Shown: in pieces, positions 35,006-46,029 of the stretch
How the letters are laid out: the number at the start of each line of letters is the position of its first letter
Position numbering within the stretch: the first letter of the stretch is position 1
Origin: Phytophthora quininea
Taxonomy: Eukaryota > Oomycota > Peronosporomycetes > Peronosporales > Peronosporaceae
Direction: 5' to 3'
Assembly: GCA_011947345.1 (NCBI GenBank)
Contig: JAAVTG010001003.1
Span: forward strand, 1,240,001 to 1,304,000
Length of the DNA: 64,000 bases
Notes under the pieces: model-generated
Databases searched by the model: none
What the model saw: the letters and a program-made list of their open reading frames with translations, nothing else
Told to the model about the DNA's origin: nothing
Translations under genes and position numbers: made by a program

Positions 35006-37959
35006 CTAAGGCACCGACACCATAATGGGCGTCGGATCAATGTCGTAGCCCAGCACGAGCACGATGAGGCCGTAGCCTAGCGTGACAATCAAGCAAACCG
35101 TAACGAGCGAGAACGTCACGCCGACGCGCAAAAAGTCCTTCACTTCCAGGTACGGTTGGCCATGGTCGTCCAGCACCAAGAGCGAGTTGATGTTCGGGAA
35201 AGATGAGAACGGAAGAGCCATCGCTAACAACAATAAAAGTCCTCAGTGAGCATACCTCAATACGTAGTCGACATACATGCGTTCCTTACCTGCCGAAATT
35301 GCCAGCGCGCAGGAAATAACTGGGATGTGAGGGTGTCCAATCTGGATGGCCATTTGCACGATTATCGGGAGGAGGATGATCGAAGCAACCGTGTGCGAGA
35401 CGAACGTGGTGAGGCAGATAACCAGACCGCAGAGCGAGACGGTCACCATCCAAACATTTCCTGATGGCAACGCGTGGATAACCGACTGACTCAGGGTATC
35501 AAGAAGCCCGGATCGTTGCACAGCCTGCGCGAAGAAGAGGTTAGAATGCAGGGAAAGAGATCGTGTTATTGACTTCAAACGTACTTCTCCCAAAACGTTG
35601 CCTCCACCAATAAGGAACAGAATGTGCCAGGAGAACGAGTTGAAGTCAAACTGACTGAGCATGCCCGTGCCAAACATCACGAACTGAACGGCAATAATTA
35701 GTGCCGGATGTACCTAAATCAATAGAATGCCAGGTGGTCGATGACCACTGGTCGTACCATGAACATCAACGAGATAATGCCCAAGTCTCCGAATGTTGCG
35801 CTCGTCACCGAAAACGACGCCCACAAGAAAATCGTCAGCAGTGTCAGAGCAATGACGACTACGTGAAGACTGCTGATCTTTTGCTTCTGGTCGTACACGA
35901 TCTGTGGAATATACCTAGCATCTTGCGGATCCATTACCCACAACAGGAACATCCAGCACTAAGTGAGCAAAAAAAATAGCCGTCAGTAAATAAGATGGTT
36001 GTAGAGGAAAATACAGATAGCGTAGATTGCTGTCCGTACCAAAATCGTGCCGACAGTGCAGAATGGAACAGCCAGCGCCATCCACTGTCCAAAGGTGACG
36101 GTGTAACCAGCCTTCTCCAGGAACGACACGGCCAACGTATTTTGCAGCGAAGAAATAGGGGTCATCATGCCTCCGAGGTTGCACGCGAAGGCCAATCCAA
36201 TTAGAAGCGTCTTCACGTATGTGCTGTCGGTCGGGAAGTCCCGAATAATCGGCAGTAATACCTGTACGATACCCAATGTAAAAGTGAGAATTTCTAATGT
36301 CGAATTACGATCTCAAGCTACTAGGATCTTACCGATACACACAGCACAGGAGCTGTGTGGTTGCTGATCCACATCGACAAGAACAAGCCCATGAGCATGA
36401 TGGCCAGCAGGAACAAATTCGGGCGCTTTTTGAAGCGCCGTTGCAAAAACGCCGCGATATAGAGCTCTATCTGGCACTTTGCGAATGCCGCCGAGATGGA
36501 GTAACTGCACCAAAGCCAATGCATGATTAGTTAGCGACCACGTCTTAGATACCCAGCTTTTCTAAACGTACCCGCCCATGATCAAAATGGTTGTGTGGTT
36601 AACAAGGGCCGACATTACTTCCTTGGCAGATTGCTCTGTTGAAAAAAAAATCAATTGTTAATATGGCAACCACGCCACACTTAACCCCCAGAATCGACGT
36701 ACTCGGTGTGAGCAGCGTGTCAGGGTGTGCCTTGTCGTTCAAAATGTGCAAGAAGACAACAAGTGGCGGCACCAACAGCGCCGTTGCAAAATATGGAAGT
36801 GCCTCGGTCACCCACAGCGTTGTAATGAACACCAGCATGGCTAGGCATCTCTGCTGCACGTCTTGTCCTAAGTAAATGCAACACAGACAAAATGAATCAA
36901 ATTGCAGACGTCACGCGCGTTTAAGCGTGTTTACCCTTTGGCGTAATGCGAATTGTAAGCAGCAAGACGAACAGCGCCACCGAAATGGCAAGAGGAACAG
37001 GTTTCACCTACAAAGGTCAACATATCAGCCATCAAGTCTTTCCCAACAAGATAGTCCTGCGAAGAGCATACTTTACGGAAAAGTGAGTTCTGGTCGCCCT
37101 GCATTCGCTGCATACGGCGCTCCATGTTGCCGGCCTCCAGTTTGTCCCTGTCAATAAATTCCCTCAGAACCACTCACAATTTCCCAAATACAACCAATTC
37201 CACCGTACTTGGATGTGAGGCCGTACACGCGATCCAGCAGCTCTTCGATCTCCGTCGAAGCGTAAAAGCGTTCATTGGCCAAACGCTCCATGAACGTGTC
37301 CAGCGTATGCGCTTTGATCGTCTTGTCAAACTACAACACAAACATTCCGCCATCAACTCTGACCATCAAATCGCAACCCCACCTAAACTACCCCACCTTC
37401 TTGACAATCTTACGGAAGCCTGAGTGGTTGATCTGCACAAACGTCCGCAAGTCCACCAACGTGTCGTAGATCTCCTGCAGCGCCGCAAACCCGTGGTCTG
37501 CTAACAATCATTCCACCATGTTAACTCGAAGCAATCTTTTCAGCAAAACTCTTCCAGTTCTACCTTGCGAGTGGGTGCGCGAGCGCGTGTGCACGTGGCC
37601 CGTGCTGGTCTGCTCGTCCTTGAGCATGCTCTCGAACTCGCCCACCGAGTGCTGCAGCGTCAAAACCTTGCCCACGAAGAAGTCGTTGACGATCTTGAGG
37701 TTCTGCTCCGTCACGTCCCAGAACTGGTCCTTGGCGTCCTGCACCTCATCGCGCACGGCCTGCAGCAGCGGGTGCGTCTCGTCCACCACGACGGCCACGG
37801 CGTCGTGCTCCATCTGTGCTGCAGCTTGAGCTGCTTGTTGTGCTGCTTCTCCAGCTCGAAGGCCACGCGCTTGATGAGCCGCTTCAGCCGCTTGTACTGC
37901 ACGTAGTTGTCGCGCCACTCGGGGTTGGCCGAGACCTCGAGCTGCTTGCCGAACTTCAT
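35006..37959 (-). CDS. SPX-domain phosphate transporter of the SLC13/DASS type (Pho87/90/91-like)
   Basis: Predicted low-affinity phosphate transporter. The N-terminal SPX domain binds inositol pyrophosphates and gates transport in relatives: MKFGKQLEVSANPEWRDNYV, KRLKRLIKRVAFELE, and after introns FVQINHSGFRKIVKKFDK. The rest is a multi-span symporter: LAMLVFITTLWVTEALPYFA, LGGMMTPISSLQNTLAVSFL (the conserved GGM-x(2)-P-I-S-S-x-Q-N signature), FNSFSWHILFLIGGGNVLGE, and a last helix ending PTPIMVSVP-stop at 35006. About nine short introns split the gene; exon edges are only approximate. One frame break lies in the SPX domain near 37825. Location in plasma membrane or vacuole cannot be told from the sequence. 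Confidence 0.88.
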
Positions 37960-38442
37960 GATCCTCCTGATGCGGGCGGTTGGCAAATGGCTCAGTGAAT
38001 GAGGAAGATGGTGTGAAACAGCTGGCATAAGTACGCATTTTGACAATATTGTCGAACTCCTGGTGGTTATTTTAGCTGTTTTATCCAGCAGATTCATAAT
38101 GTACGTGCATGTTAAACACAGCGTCGTGCATTTCTGTAGGAATACAGGAGATTCGCATGGAGTAGAGGAATTAGTAGTTGTGTTGCGATGGACAAGTAGA
38201 TGTGTGCAACTCAACATCAAGCAGTTCAAATCTATAGCTTCTACGCCAAGTGCTTGCAAGTTCTACCTGTGTTCGTATAGTTAGTTATTTCTTCTTCGCA
38301 ACGAGCTATCGCACTACTGTCTACCATTGTCCATCGATGGAGTTTGTGTTTCTATATACATGCAATAGGACTTGAAGAGATGGCTACAATATTTATGCAC
38401 AAGCCTTGATGAAAAACATGACATTTTTTTAGGAAAGGTGTC
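37960..38442. other. intergenic between GCN5 3' end and the SPX transporter 5' end
   Basis: About 480 bp, A/T-rich. It holds a 12-bp perfect palindrome, gacaatattgtc, near 38042 just upstream of the SPX transporter start. Nothing coding is recognisable. The part next to 38440 is likely the GCN5 3' UTR. Confidence 0.5.
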
Positions 38443-40200
38443 CTACTTGTGGTCTCTAATTTGCACGCGCGTCTGGATGAACAGCTTCAGATCCACCGCT
38501 GCCCTGAGTAAATACACGACAACTAGTTAGTCGACGAGATATCTATCGATACCGGTGAAAACGTACTTGTAGTAGTTGGTGTCAGGCGTGTTGTAGATCG
38601 TGCAGTTGTCGCACATCTTCTCCAGGTCCGCCTTGAACGCAGCTTTGGAAATGTACGTGCCACTCTCAATGCGCTTGCCGACCAGCTGCAGGTCCACGGG
38701 CTCTTTGATGTGGTCCAGGTAGTCGACTACGACGCTCGTGTCGACCGGCTCATGGAACGGCCACGCACTGCGGTGGTTGGTGATGGCTTTCAGCAGCTGA
38801 GAGAGCTGCGACTTCAGACTGCCCTGGTCTCGCGTCCCGATTCGGTTGTTTCGGATCACTGCTTGAGACCACCCAGCTTCCTTGACGCCAGGAACCATAT
38901 AGATATCCATGAGTCGTCCATCGGCAAACTTTGTTAAGCCTGGGTACACTGTTTCGTCGCGAGCGCGCTGTTTGATCTTGTCTTGGATTGCCTGCAACAA
39001 ATACACAAGACTATTAGCCTCATCTTCTCCCGGTACTTCTATTACAATGCAGTACCTTGCGCTGCATGTGAATCATTGACGTGATCCTTAAATAGTTGAT
39101 CTGCGTGTGGATTGTGCACTCCATCAACGTTCCGCCATCGTAGTCCTTGATGTAGCCGTACCAGTTCGGGCGCGGCATCGACACGATCTTGGTGAAGCCC
39201 TGCTTCTTGAAGTAGCCGATGGCGTAGTTGTCGGCGTACGTGAGGAAGTACGTGATATTCTTGGTCTTGACGTACTCCTTCAGATGGTTCATCAGCCTTG
39301 TGCCGTACCCCTTGACTTGGTCGGACGCGTTGATAGCACAGAACGCGATCTCTGCAAAGTGGTTCTTTTCAAAAGGCCGGTAGCAAATGCCGCCTATCAC
39401 CTGAGTGCCATTTTTGAGCAGCAGCATCGAGCGGTGGTTGCGGTCGAAGACCAGGCGCACAATGTACTCCTTCGGCATCTTCGGCAGTTGCTTGGCAAAG
39501 ATATTCTTCAACGTGGTGAGCTGCATCAGATGCTCCTTGGTGCCGTCGTTCGTAATCACCTCGAACTTGAGTCGACCGCTATCCTCTTCCATTTTGGCCA
39601 TGTCGTCTCGAGAGATTATCACCGACGGAGTTGCGCCAGGCGTGTCGGACGCAGGTTTCTCTGCAGTGTCTTCGTTGTCCGTCTCCACCTTTGCTTCTTC
39701 GCTGTCGGCTCGGATCCCTTCGCGTCGTCTCCGTTGGTTGCATCCTCTGACGTATCCTTGCGCTTGGGACTTGACACCTTTTCTTGCTGGTCAGCCACGC
39801 TGGATTTGCTCTCCGAACCCTTAGATTCGTCCTTGTCTGCATCCTGTTCCCCATTTGTCTCTGCAGCTGTAGCCGGAGCGTCATCTTCAGCCGCTTCCGT
39901 CGGTTCGTCTTGCTTGTCCATTGCAATGTCGACAGCTTTATCCCCCGCCGTCTGCTCTGTATTGGGGATTTCTCTGTAGACGCAGCACTGTCCGTCTTCT
40001 CTTCCGCTGGCGTCGCGTCCTTCGCCTCCTCTGGAGCCATCTCCACGTCCTCGGCCTCGGCCTTCTCGCCTGTTTCGGCCATCTCCGCGTCTTCCATTCC
40101 CTTTGGCACGCTCTCTTGCGTCTTCATCTCGTTGGTCGTTCCATTTCCCCCACAGCGTCGGCCGCGGGGTCACTTGCTCCTCGGTCTCCGTAGCCATCAT
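38443..40200 (-). CDS. GCN5: GCN5/PCAF-type histone acetyltransferase with bromodomain
   Basis: Catalytic subunit of SAGA/ADA-type complexes; acetylates histone H3. The N-terminus is acidic and low complexity ([22 protein letters not shown] and similar). The HAT domain (39560-39080) holds [47 protein letters not shown] with the catalytic Glu (A-E-I-A-F-C) and the acetyl-CoA Q/RxxGxG/A loop (QVKGYG), and [15 protein letters not shown]. The bromodomain (38830-38500) ends with the Asn in [14 protein letters not shown] infer a last short exon, 38503-38443 ([23 protein letters not shown]), because the upstream ORF reads through its donor. Frame breaks in the N-terminus are resolved by adding one base to small homopolymers. 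The second codon is also ATG; upstream in-frame ATGs to 40305 are less likely. Confidence 0.9.
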
Positions 40201-40620
40201 TTTATAGAGAGTACAAATATATTTGCGCGGGAGAACAGCAGAATATTTGAGAAATACGATGATATTCCGAATGTGATATTTTCGCTTCTCGGCCATGGTG
40301 TTCACAGCGTCTCAGATGGGCGGCGTCCTTCAAACGGAGAGCACATGGTCGCATCATTCAACCACCCTGACGGCGAGGTTTCCACAGGGGTTGATATCAA
40401 CACCCGTTTCCACGCGTTTGTGGCGTCGAGAATCACTCCGGCTCCGATCTCGACATGGATTCTCTCTTGTGTTCAGTATGGCCAAGAACAACCGCAAGAA
40501 TCTGCGACGAAGTGCATTCTTGAAGAGAATTCGGGCAAACAACACTTATCATCTCACAACGAAACAAACCGTCAGACGCCAAGACTAAGACTGTAGAGGG
40601 CAGAGGACAGACTGACAGGA
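40201..40620. promoter_or_regulatory. divergent promoter region GCN5 / small ORF
   Basis: About 420 bp. The part nearest GCN5 is A/T-rich (tttatagagagtacaaatatatttgcg). A 97-codon open frame (40295-40588, +) is present; its last 36 codons from ATG 40478 are strongly basic (MAKNNRKNLRRSAFLKRI), but I recognise no family and do not call it a gene. Confidence 0.4.
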
Positions 40621-40836
40621 ATGCTGGACACGCTGCTACACCGCATCTTCGACCACGGCAGCTCCGCCGGAAAGAGCCGCAAAGACAGCGATGACACTCG
40701 ACGCGGCCAGGTCTCGCAGGAGACGGCGTTCACGCGCGAGGCCGACGTGGACGGCTGGGTGTTCCTCGCGGAGGAGAGGCACTCGGCCACGGACAAGTCG
40801 CGCACCTACGCCGACGTGGTGGTAGGCCGCACGTGA
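40621..40836 (+). CDS. small 71-aa protein with LIR-like DGWVFL motif
   Basis: Single exon starting MLDTLLHRIFDHGSSAGKSR. The codon use is GC-rich at third positions like the neighbouring genes, which supports translation. Residues 43-49 (VDGWVFL) form an acidic-W-x-x-L motif, as in ATG8-interacting regions; a short acidic/hydrophobic LIR near the N-terminus is the hallmark of TP53INP-like proteins, but the rest is too short to assign. No domain was identified. Function unknown. Confidence 0.5.
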   Translation: MLDTLLHRIFDHGSSAGKSRKDSDDTRRGQVSQETAFTREADVDGWVFLAEERHSATDKSRTYADVVVGRT

Positions 40837-41066
40837 AGGCGACCGAGCCATAACCTACAGCACTATATCGACAATTTTCACATCACGACATGAGCAGCGT
40901 CCGGCTGCACTGACAAGGGTCCGCCGCAGATGCAAACAACAACGACGAGAACACGTTCTCTTTACCTTGCTGCAATACGCCGCCAAGCACAACCGACTCC
41001 AATGCCAAGTATTGTACGACACCATAAAATTAAAATGACTACTTACATTGCTCGTCCGAACCCCCG

Positions 41067-42549
41067 TTACTCTTCGCTCTTCATCTCGCACTCGGCAGGG
41101 AGGTAGGAGAGAAGCTTGTCTGGCACCATCTGCTTCAGCTCGCTATACGGCGCCTTGTGCAGGTTCAGCTTTTGTAAAATGTCTGCGTCGTCGTGGATCT
41201 CGAACGGCGCGCTGAAGTTGAAGAAAATATCGTGGCGATCCTCAGACATCTCACACTGGATCACCGTGTCTTTGCTAGTGTTCACGGCGATAAACGGCAG
41301 GAAGACGTGGCCTTCGTCGCGTGCTGCGGCGGCCGATGCCGGGTTCTCGGCCTCCTTCCGTTTTCGCTCAGTGTTCCGCTTGAGAAGGTTTTTCATGGCA
41401 ACCTGCTGCACCAACAGGTCCTGCAAGTGCTGCTTCTTCTGCTCCACACTTTTAGCTCGCTCGTTCCGCTCAGCCTGCGGCATTTCACAAGATAGTCGTG
41501 AGCTTCATCGCCAAGCAAAAAATATGCTACAAGTGGTAGTCGCACCATAAGCATCTCTGTGTCGTGCTGCAGGTTTGAAGGCAGTCCTTTCCATCGAATC
41601 TCCTTCCGCTCTTTGGAGATAATATCCATTGCCATGAGCACATTTAACGCATCATATACTCGTCGACGGATATTTTTCTCATCGTACACCTGCACTCATT
41701 AGAATAGGCTTTAGTATGTATCACAGTCTCCTGGGCTCCGGCAAATAGCACACTCACCGCGTCGTTCGGCCGCATCGTCACGAACTCTTGTACCAACTCG
41801 TCCGCCACTTCGTTGTACGACGTCACGTGCTTCTCCTCGACTTTTTGGCACACCTTCATACTGAAATGGCGCAATCCCTTGTTGATTTTTAAATACTTCC
41901 TCCTTTTCCTGGAGACCTGAACACACGAACACGACAAATCAGTTAGATACTGCCTTCTGACAATGCTAACGCTGTGCACCACGTACGGGCTAGTGAAGCT
42001 AGGACTTGCGAGTGACGGTGTCGCCGGAGTAGCTGGAATAGCCGCCTTCTTCATGTTTGCCGGAGTGGAAGGTGAGGCCGTCATCGTGGGAGGTTTAGTA
42101 GCAGCTTGCGTGCCAACAAGAGAACCGTTTTTCAACAGACCCGCCTCGGTCGCCATCTTCTCGAGGCCCTGCGTCTTCATCATGTTGACAAAATCATCGT
42201 GCAGGCTCGTGGGGGTGATTAACGCACTGGCAGCGTCCGCTCCGAAGGATGGAGGCGGGGGCTTCTCTTTCTTAATCTCTACGCACAAGAATCCACTCAA
42301 ATGTCAGTAGAATGCAGGCAATCATGGTACTCCGTCGACAGACGGACCTATTGGCACGTCGTTCTTCTCTTCCAGGTCAATTTCCGTGATTTTCTTGAGC
42401 TCCCGACGCGTCGGGCGCTTCATGGTGCTACTGCCAGCAGTGACTGCACGTCTCTTCCCGGTAAGCCGCGCTGGAGGCTTTGGATTGCTGCTGGTTCGGG
42501 CTGAGGGAGACCGCAGCTTGTCGCTGACTGGCGTCCCTTGCGCAGACAT
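41067..42549 (-). CDS. TFDP: TFDP (DP), heterodimer partner of E2F
   Basis: Cell-cycle transcription factor that pairs with E2F. The DNA-binding winged helix is split by an intron: [31 protein letters not shown], then [20 protein letters not shown] and [14 protein letters not shown], which includes the [10 protein letters not shown] recognition helix characteristic of DP. The dimerisation/coiled-coil and marked-box part follow ([49 protein letters not shown]). The N-terminal exon is basic ([20 protein letters not shown]). Start ATG 42549, stop 41067, about five introns of 60-75 nt. Head to head with MAGO, 130 bp apart. Confidence 0.92.
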
Positions 42550-42599
42550 TAGCTGTGAGTGGCGGTCTTCGTCTGCAGCACCCCGAACCTACTCACCCA

Positions 42600-42660
42600 G
42601 CACAGTGAAAATCGCGGAATTTTAGCCAATGAGCTCATTCATTGGCCAATATTCGCCTAG
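42600..42660. promoter_or_regulatory. inverted CCAAT cluster between TFDP and MAGO
   Basis: ccaatgagctcattcattgg followed directly by ccaat. The 7-bp arms ccaatga/tcattgg form an inverted repeat in the 130-bp divergent promoter. An E2F-like but non-consensus aatcgcgg sits just beside it (42610). Confidence 0.4.
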
Positions 42661-42679
42661 GCACGATTTGGACGACAGG

Positions 42680-43517
42680 ATGCCGCGCAGGAGGACGACT
42701 TCTACGTGCGCTACTAGTGCGTGGCCAGCGCTCTCTCGTGTTGTAGCTTGCTTGGACTAACTGGTCATTCGTTTGTTGTGCTTTGTCTCGTCCTAGTGTG
42801 GGCCACCGGGGAAGTTCGGCCACGAGTTCATGGAGTTCGAGTTCCGCGGAGACGGCAAGCTGCGCTATGCCAACAACTCCAACTACAAGAAGGACTCGAT
42901 GATCCGCAAGGAAGGTGCGGACAGGCGTCAGAAGTACTGGGAGCGCTGTGTCGGGTGGCGCGCTAACGTTCCTCTGTTGTGGCTGGCAGTGACTGTGTCC
43001 AAGTCGGTGATCGAAGAGGTCAAGCGGATGATTCTCGACAGTGAAATCATAAAGTGGGTGAAGTATCTCTTGGACTGAGTCCAGTACTGTAGCAACACCC
43101 TCAAGCTGTACATTTGCTTGTGTGCTAACAGAGAAGATGACAAGGAGTGGCCCGAGCCGGATCGTGTCGGGCGGCAGGAGTTGGAAGTCGTGCTGGGCGA
43201 TGACCACATTTCCTTTACGGTGTGCAGCTGGCGACACTATCACTGAGCCTTGTGTGGAATCTAACGTGATCGTTGCGAGCAGTGCGCGAAGATTGGTTCG
43301 CTGCTGGACGTCCAGGACAGTAAAGACCCGGAGGGCCTCCGCGTGCTCTATTACCTCGTGCAGGATCTCAAGTGCCTCGTGTTCTCATTGATCACGCTGC
43401 ATTTCAAGGTGCGACTTATCCTATCCTTCGGACAGCAGATGCGAAGGGTATATTGCATGCATGCGGAGATTAACGTATGTTGCGGTGCGGTACCTGCAGA
43501 TTAAACCCATTCCGTGA
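42680..43517 (+). CDS. MAGOH: Mago nashi, exon-junction complex core
   Basis: Core exon-junction complex protein that pairs with Y14. The spliced protein is [133 protein letters not shown]-stop. Introns: ~42719-42796, ~42918-42990, ~43054-43130, ~43221-43285, ~43410-43499. A missing G in gggg 42808-42811 restores HRGKFGHE. ATG 42680 is out of frame with DDFYV; one added base in gatgccgcgc (M-A-A-Q-E-D-D) would fix it, so the start is provisional. Confidence 0.92.
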
Positions 43518-44024
43518 CGAACGAGGGCGAAGAACCAGCGCTTTTTGCGTTGGCAGCTTCGTGAGCGCCGTCCTAGCCATCCTCTATTGTAAGACAACAC
43601 ATCCCGTAGCTGGCGGACTTCGACAGACATTTAATATCCACGAAAATGTCCTGGTTGAAGTCGATATCCCTGTCTAATTCGGTATCATTTTCAGCAGACC
43701 GATAGGTTTTCTTCCAGCGGGATAGGGTTTGCTTCATAATAGGTTTTATTCCTTATGTTTTCATTGCTGTTCACTATGGCGATCCATTCTCCGCAGTCCC
43801 GCGCCCCCACAATCTCCCGACACAGCCAGTGTGGAGAAAGCACAGAAGAAGGCCGCCAACACCTCATTCACGCTTTCACGCCGTCCACAGCGACAGCGAC
43901 GGCGTCTAACTGCAACGAGCAGAGCCCCACAACAGCCCCCGCAACGCTACAGGATTTCTTCAACTCGTTGACTTGTCGAACCGACTAGCGGACGCGCCAG
44001 AGAGAGCAAAATCCACAGCAAACG
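43518..44024. other. intergenic between MAGO and RAB5
   Basis: About 500 bp with no recognisable coding sequence. The 3' half is C/A-rich (tctccgcagtcccgcgccc through cagagccccacaacagcccccg), as expected of a 5' UTR for RAB5. Short open frames are unconvincing. Confidence 0.45.
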
Positions 44025-44874
44025 ATGTCGCAGGGAAAGACGTGCCATTTCAAGCTCGTGCTGCTGGGCGACACGGCCGTGGGTAAGTCCTGTCTGGTCG
44101 TCCGGTTCGTGCGTGACGAGTTCTTCGAGTTCCAGGAGCCGACTATCGGAGGTACGGCCGGCATTTTATTTAAAGTATTGGAATTGTGGGTTGATTCTAA
44201 GTGTTGACTGTGGTCTAACTATACGTTACTCTTCGACTGAAGCTGCTTTTCTTACACAAACGGTCGGTCTCGAAGATGGATTGACAGTCAAGTTCGAGAT
44301 ATGGGATACCGCAGGACAAGGCACGTTTTCGCTGAGAGTCTTTATTGTGACGAGGATAGTTCACTAACTAGCTGTTTTGTTTTTATTCATGATTCTGTTT
44401 GAATAGAGAGATACCGCAGCTTAGCGCCGATGTACTACCGCGGAGCTGCGGCAGCTATCGTCGTCTACGATGTCACCAACAAGGTACGGGTTTGAAGTCG
44501 CAGACAAAACCCTTTATGTAACAGGGTTGCAGACTAAGCATACTGTTGTTGTGATTCGTCAGGATTCATTCACCGGCGCTAAATCCTGGGTCAAGGAGTT
44601 GCAGCGCCGCGGAGATCCCAATGTGGTGATTGCGCTAGCCGGCAACAAGGCCGACCTGGAGGCTCGTCGCAAGGTGGAGTTCGAGGAGGCCCACCAGTAC
44701 GCTGAGGACAACGACATCCTGCACATGGAAACGTCCGCCAAGACGGCAGTGAACGTCAAGGATCTATTCGTTGCCATTGCTAAGCGACTGCCAAAGAACC
44801 CGCCCCAACCCGAACGAGAAGCGTTCCCGATCACCCCACCGCAGGCGTCCAAGTCGAAGAACGGATGCTGCTAG
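44025..44874 (+). CDS. RAB5: RAB5-type small GTPase of early endosomes
   Basis: Early-endosome GTPase. Exons 44025-44151, 44243-44320, 44407-44483 and 44563-44874 give 197 aa. Motifs: GDTAVGKS P-loop, [15 protein letters not shown] (the RAB5-specific switch I), [32 protein letters not shown], and a CC prenylation end after SKSKNG. Intron 2 begins gc, not gt (CAAG|gcacgt...gaatag|AGAGATAC), i.e. a GC-AG intron; no gt donor in phase keeps the conserved QERYRS. Confidence 0.95.
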
Positions 44875-45427
44875 ATGTCTTCAACAGCTAATGACTAATG
44901 GATTCTGCAGCTTGAGCGTGAATGCAGTGCAGTCTCCATTCCATCGTGACTCGACATACAATCGTAAGACACTCATTCCGAGTACTATTTGCTCTCTGCT
45001 AGATGGTTCGGGTGGTTGGAGAAGGACGTGCAGAGGGAGAGAAACAGGAAAGACAAATAACTGGTTGGCAGGCAGATGTAATGTGAGCTGTGTGGTTTTG
45101 GATATGGTGAAGAGCTGCTAGAGCCCATGTTGAAGTGGACTACAAAGCACAGATCATTTTGGCTAATCGAACGTGCTGTTTGCAGCACCATTTTCGGGCA
45201 AGAACTGGGCCAGGCATGTTGCGGTATTATCGGTACTGCAGCAACCCACAAGCACAAACATCTCAAGTCTGCCAAGTGTTCACACTGTCGTGTTTTACTC
45301 ACAAAAGATGGAGGCGCTAGCCGATCTCCCGGCGCGTCCTCGATGCAAAAGCAACAATAGCTCGCAACTACCTCCTCTCGCCAGTGATCTGGTTCATGAG
45401 ACATTCTCGCGGTCTCTCTCGTTCGGC
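44875..45427. other. intergenic between RAB5 and ORMDL (tail to tail)
   Basis: About 550 bp; presumably two 3' UTRs. No coding region was recognised. Confidence 0.5.
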
Positions 45428-46029
45428 CTAGTTCTTCTTGTCCTTGCTCTGGTCGTCGATGCCGACGGTCGAGTTGATGCCGAAGATCCGCACGCGGTCG
45501 AGCTCCGGCAGCTTGGCCAGGATCAGCGTCGCCCAGATGGGGAAGTTGATGAGCAGGTGGCGCGTGTCGTAGTCCGTGGCCACGGACGCCGCCAGGAACA
45601 GGAACGTGGGGATCATCATGAGGAACTTCTTGGTGTTGGTCCATGGGTGGCCCTGGTCGATCTGCTCGTAGAACGTCAGCTCACGGTAGTCGCCCATCGA
45701 GTTGTCGTCAGGCGAGCCCTTGATCCAGTGCATGATGCCGAACGAAACCTACAGGAGTAGCAACAAGCACAACACACTTCAGTACCCAAAAGATACCCAA
45801 ATGGGCTTCAACCCGACGCTAGGACGACGCGCTTTCCCCATGACAAGCCGTCAGGACGAAGCTCTCTTACCACTCCGTGGATGACGTTGACTGCCGTGAG
45901 CGCGTCGCGCGCGGGGAAGACGATGGGCATGGCCATGTAGAGCGAAGCGAGCAGCAGGATGTAGAAGGTCCAGAAGCCGCGTGAGTCCATCCAGTTGACG
46001 TTCTTGTTGGTGTCGGTGTGCGCGGTCAT
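45428..46029 (-). CDS. ORMDL: ORMDL / Orm1-2 family ER protein
   Basis: ER membrane regulator of serine palmitoyltransferase. Two exons, 46029-45871 and 45748-45428 (159 aa), follow the family from NVNWMDSRGFWTFYILLLAS through AVNVIHGV, then VSFGIMHWIKGSP, YEQIDQGHPWTNTKKFLMMI, YDTRHLLINFPIW and PELDRVRIFGIN. Four hydrophobic helices fit. The C-terminus has a short DDQSKDKKN extension after the usual G-I-N end. Confidence 0.93.

Noticed and set aside
39107..39979. 290-codon plus-strand frame
   Set aside because: Antisense of the GCN5 HAT domain and acidic N-terminus, whose sense reading is strongly conserved.
40295..40588. 97-codon frame with a basic tail (ATG 40478)
   Set aside because: It resembles a tiny ribosomal protein in composition only; no family pattern could be matched.
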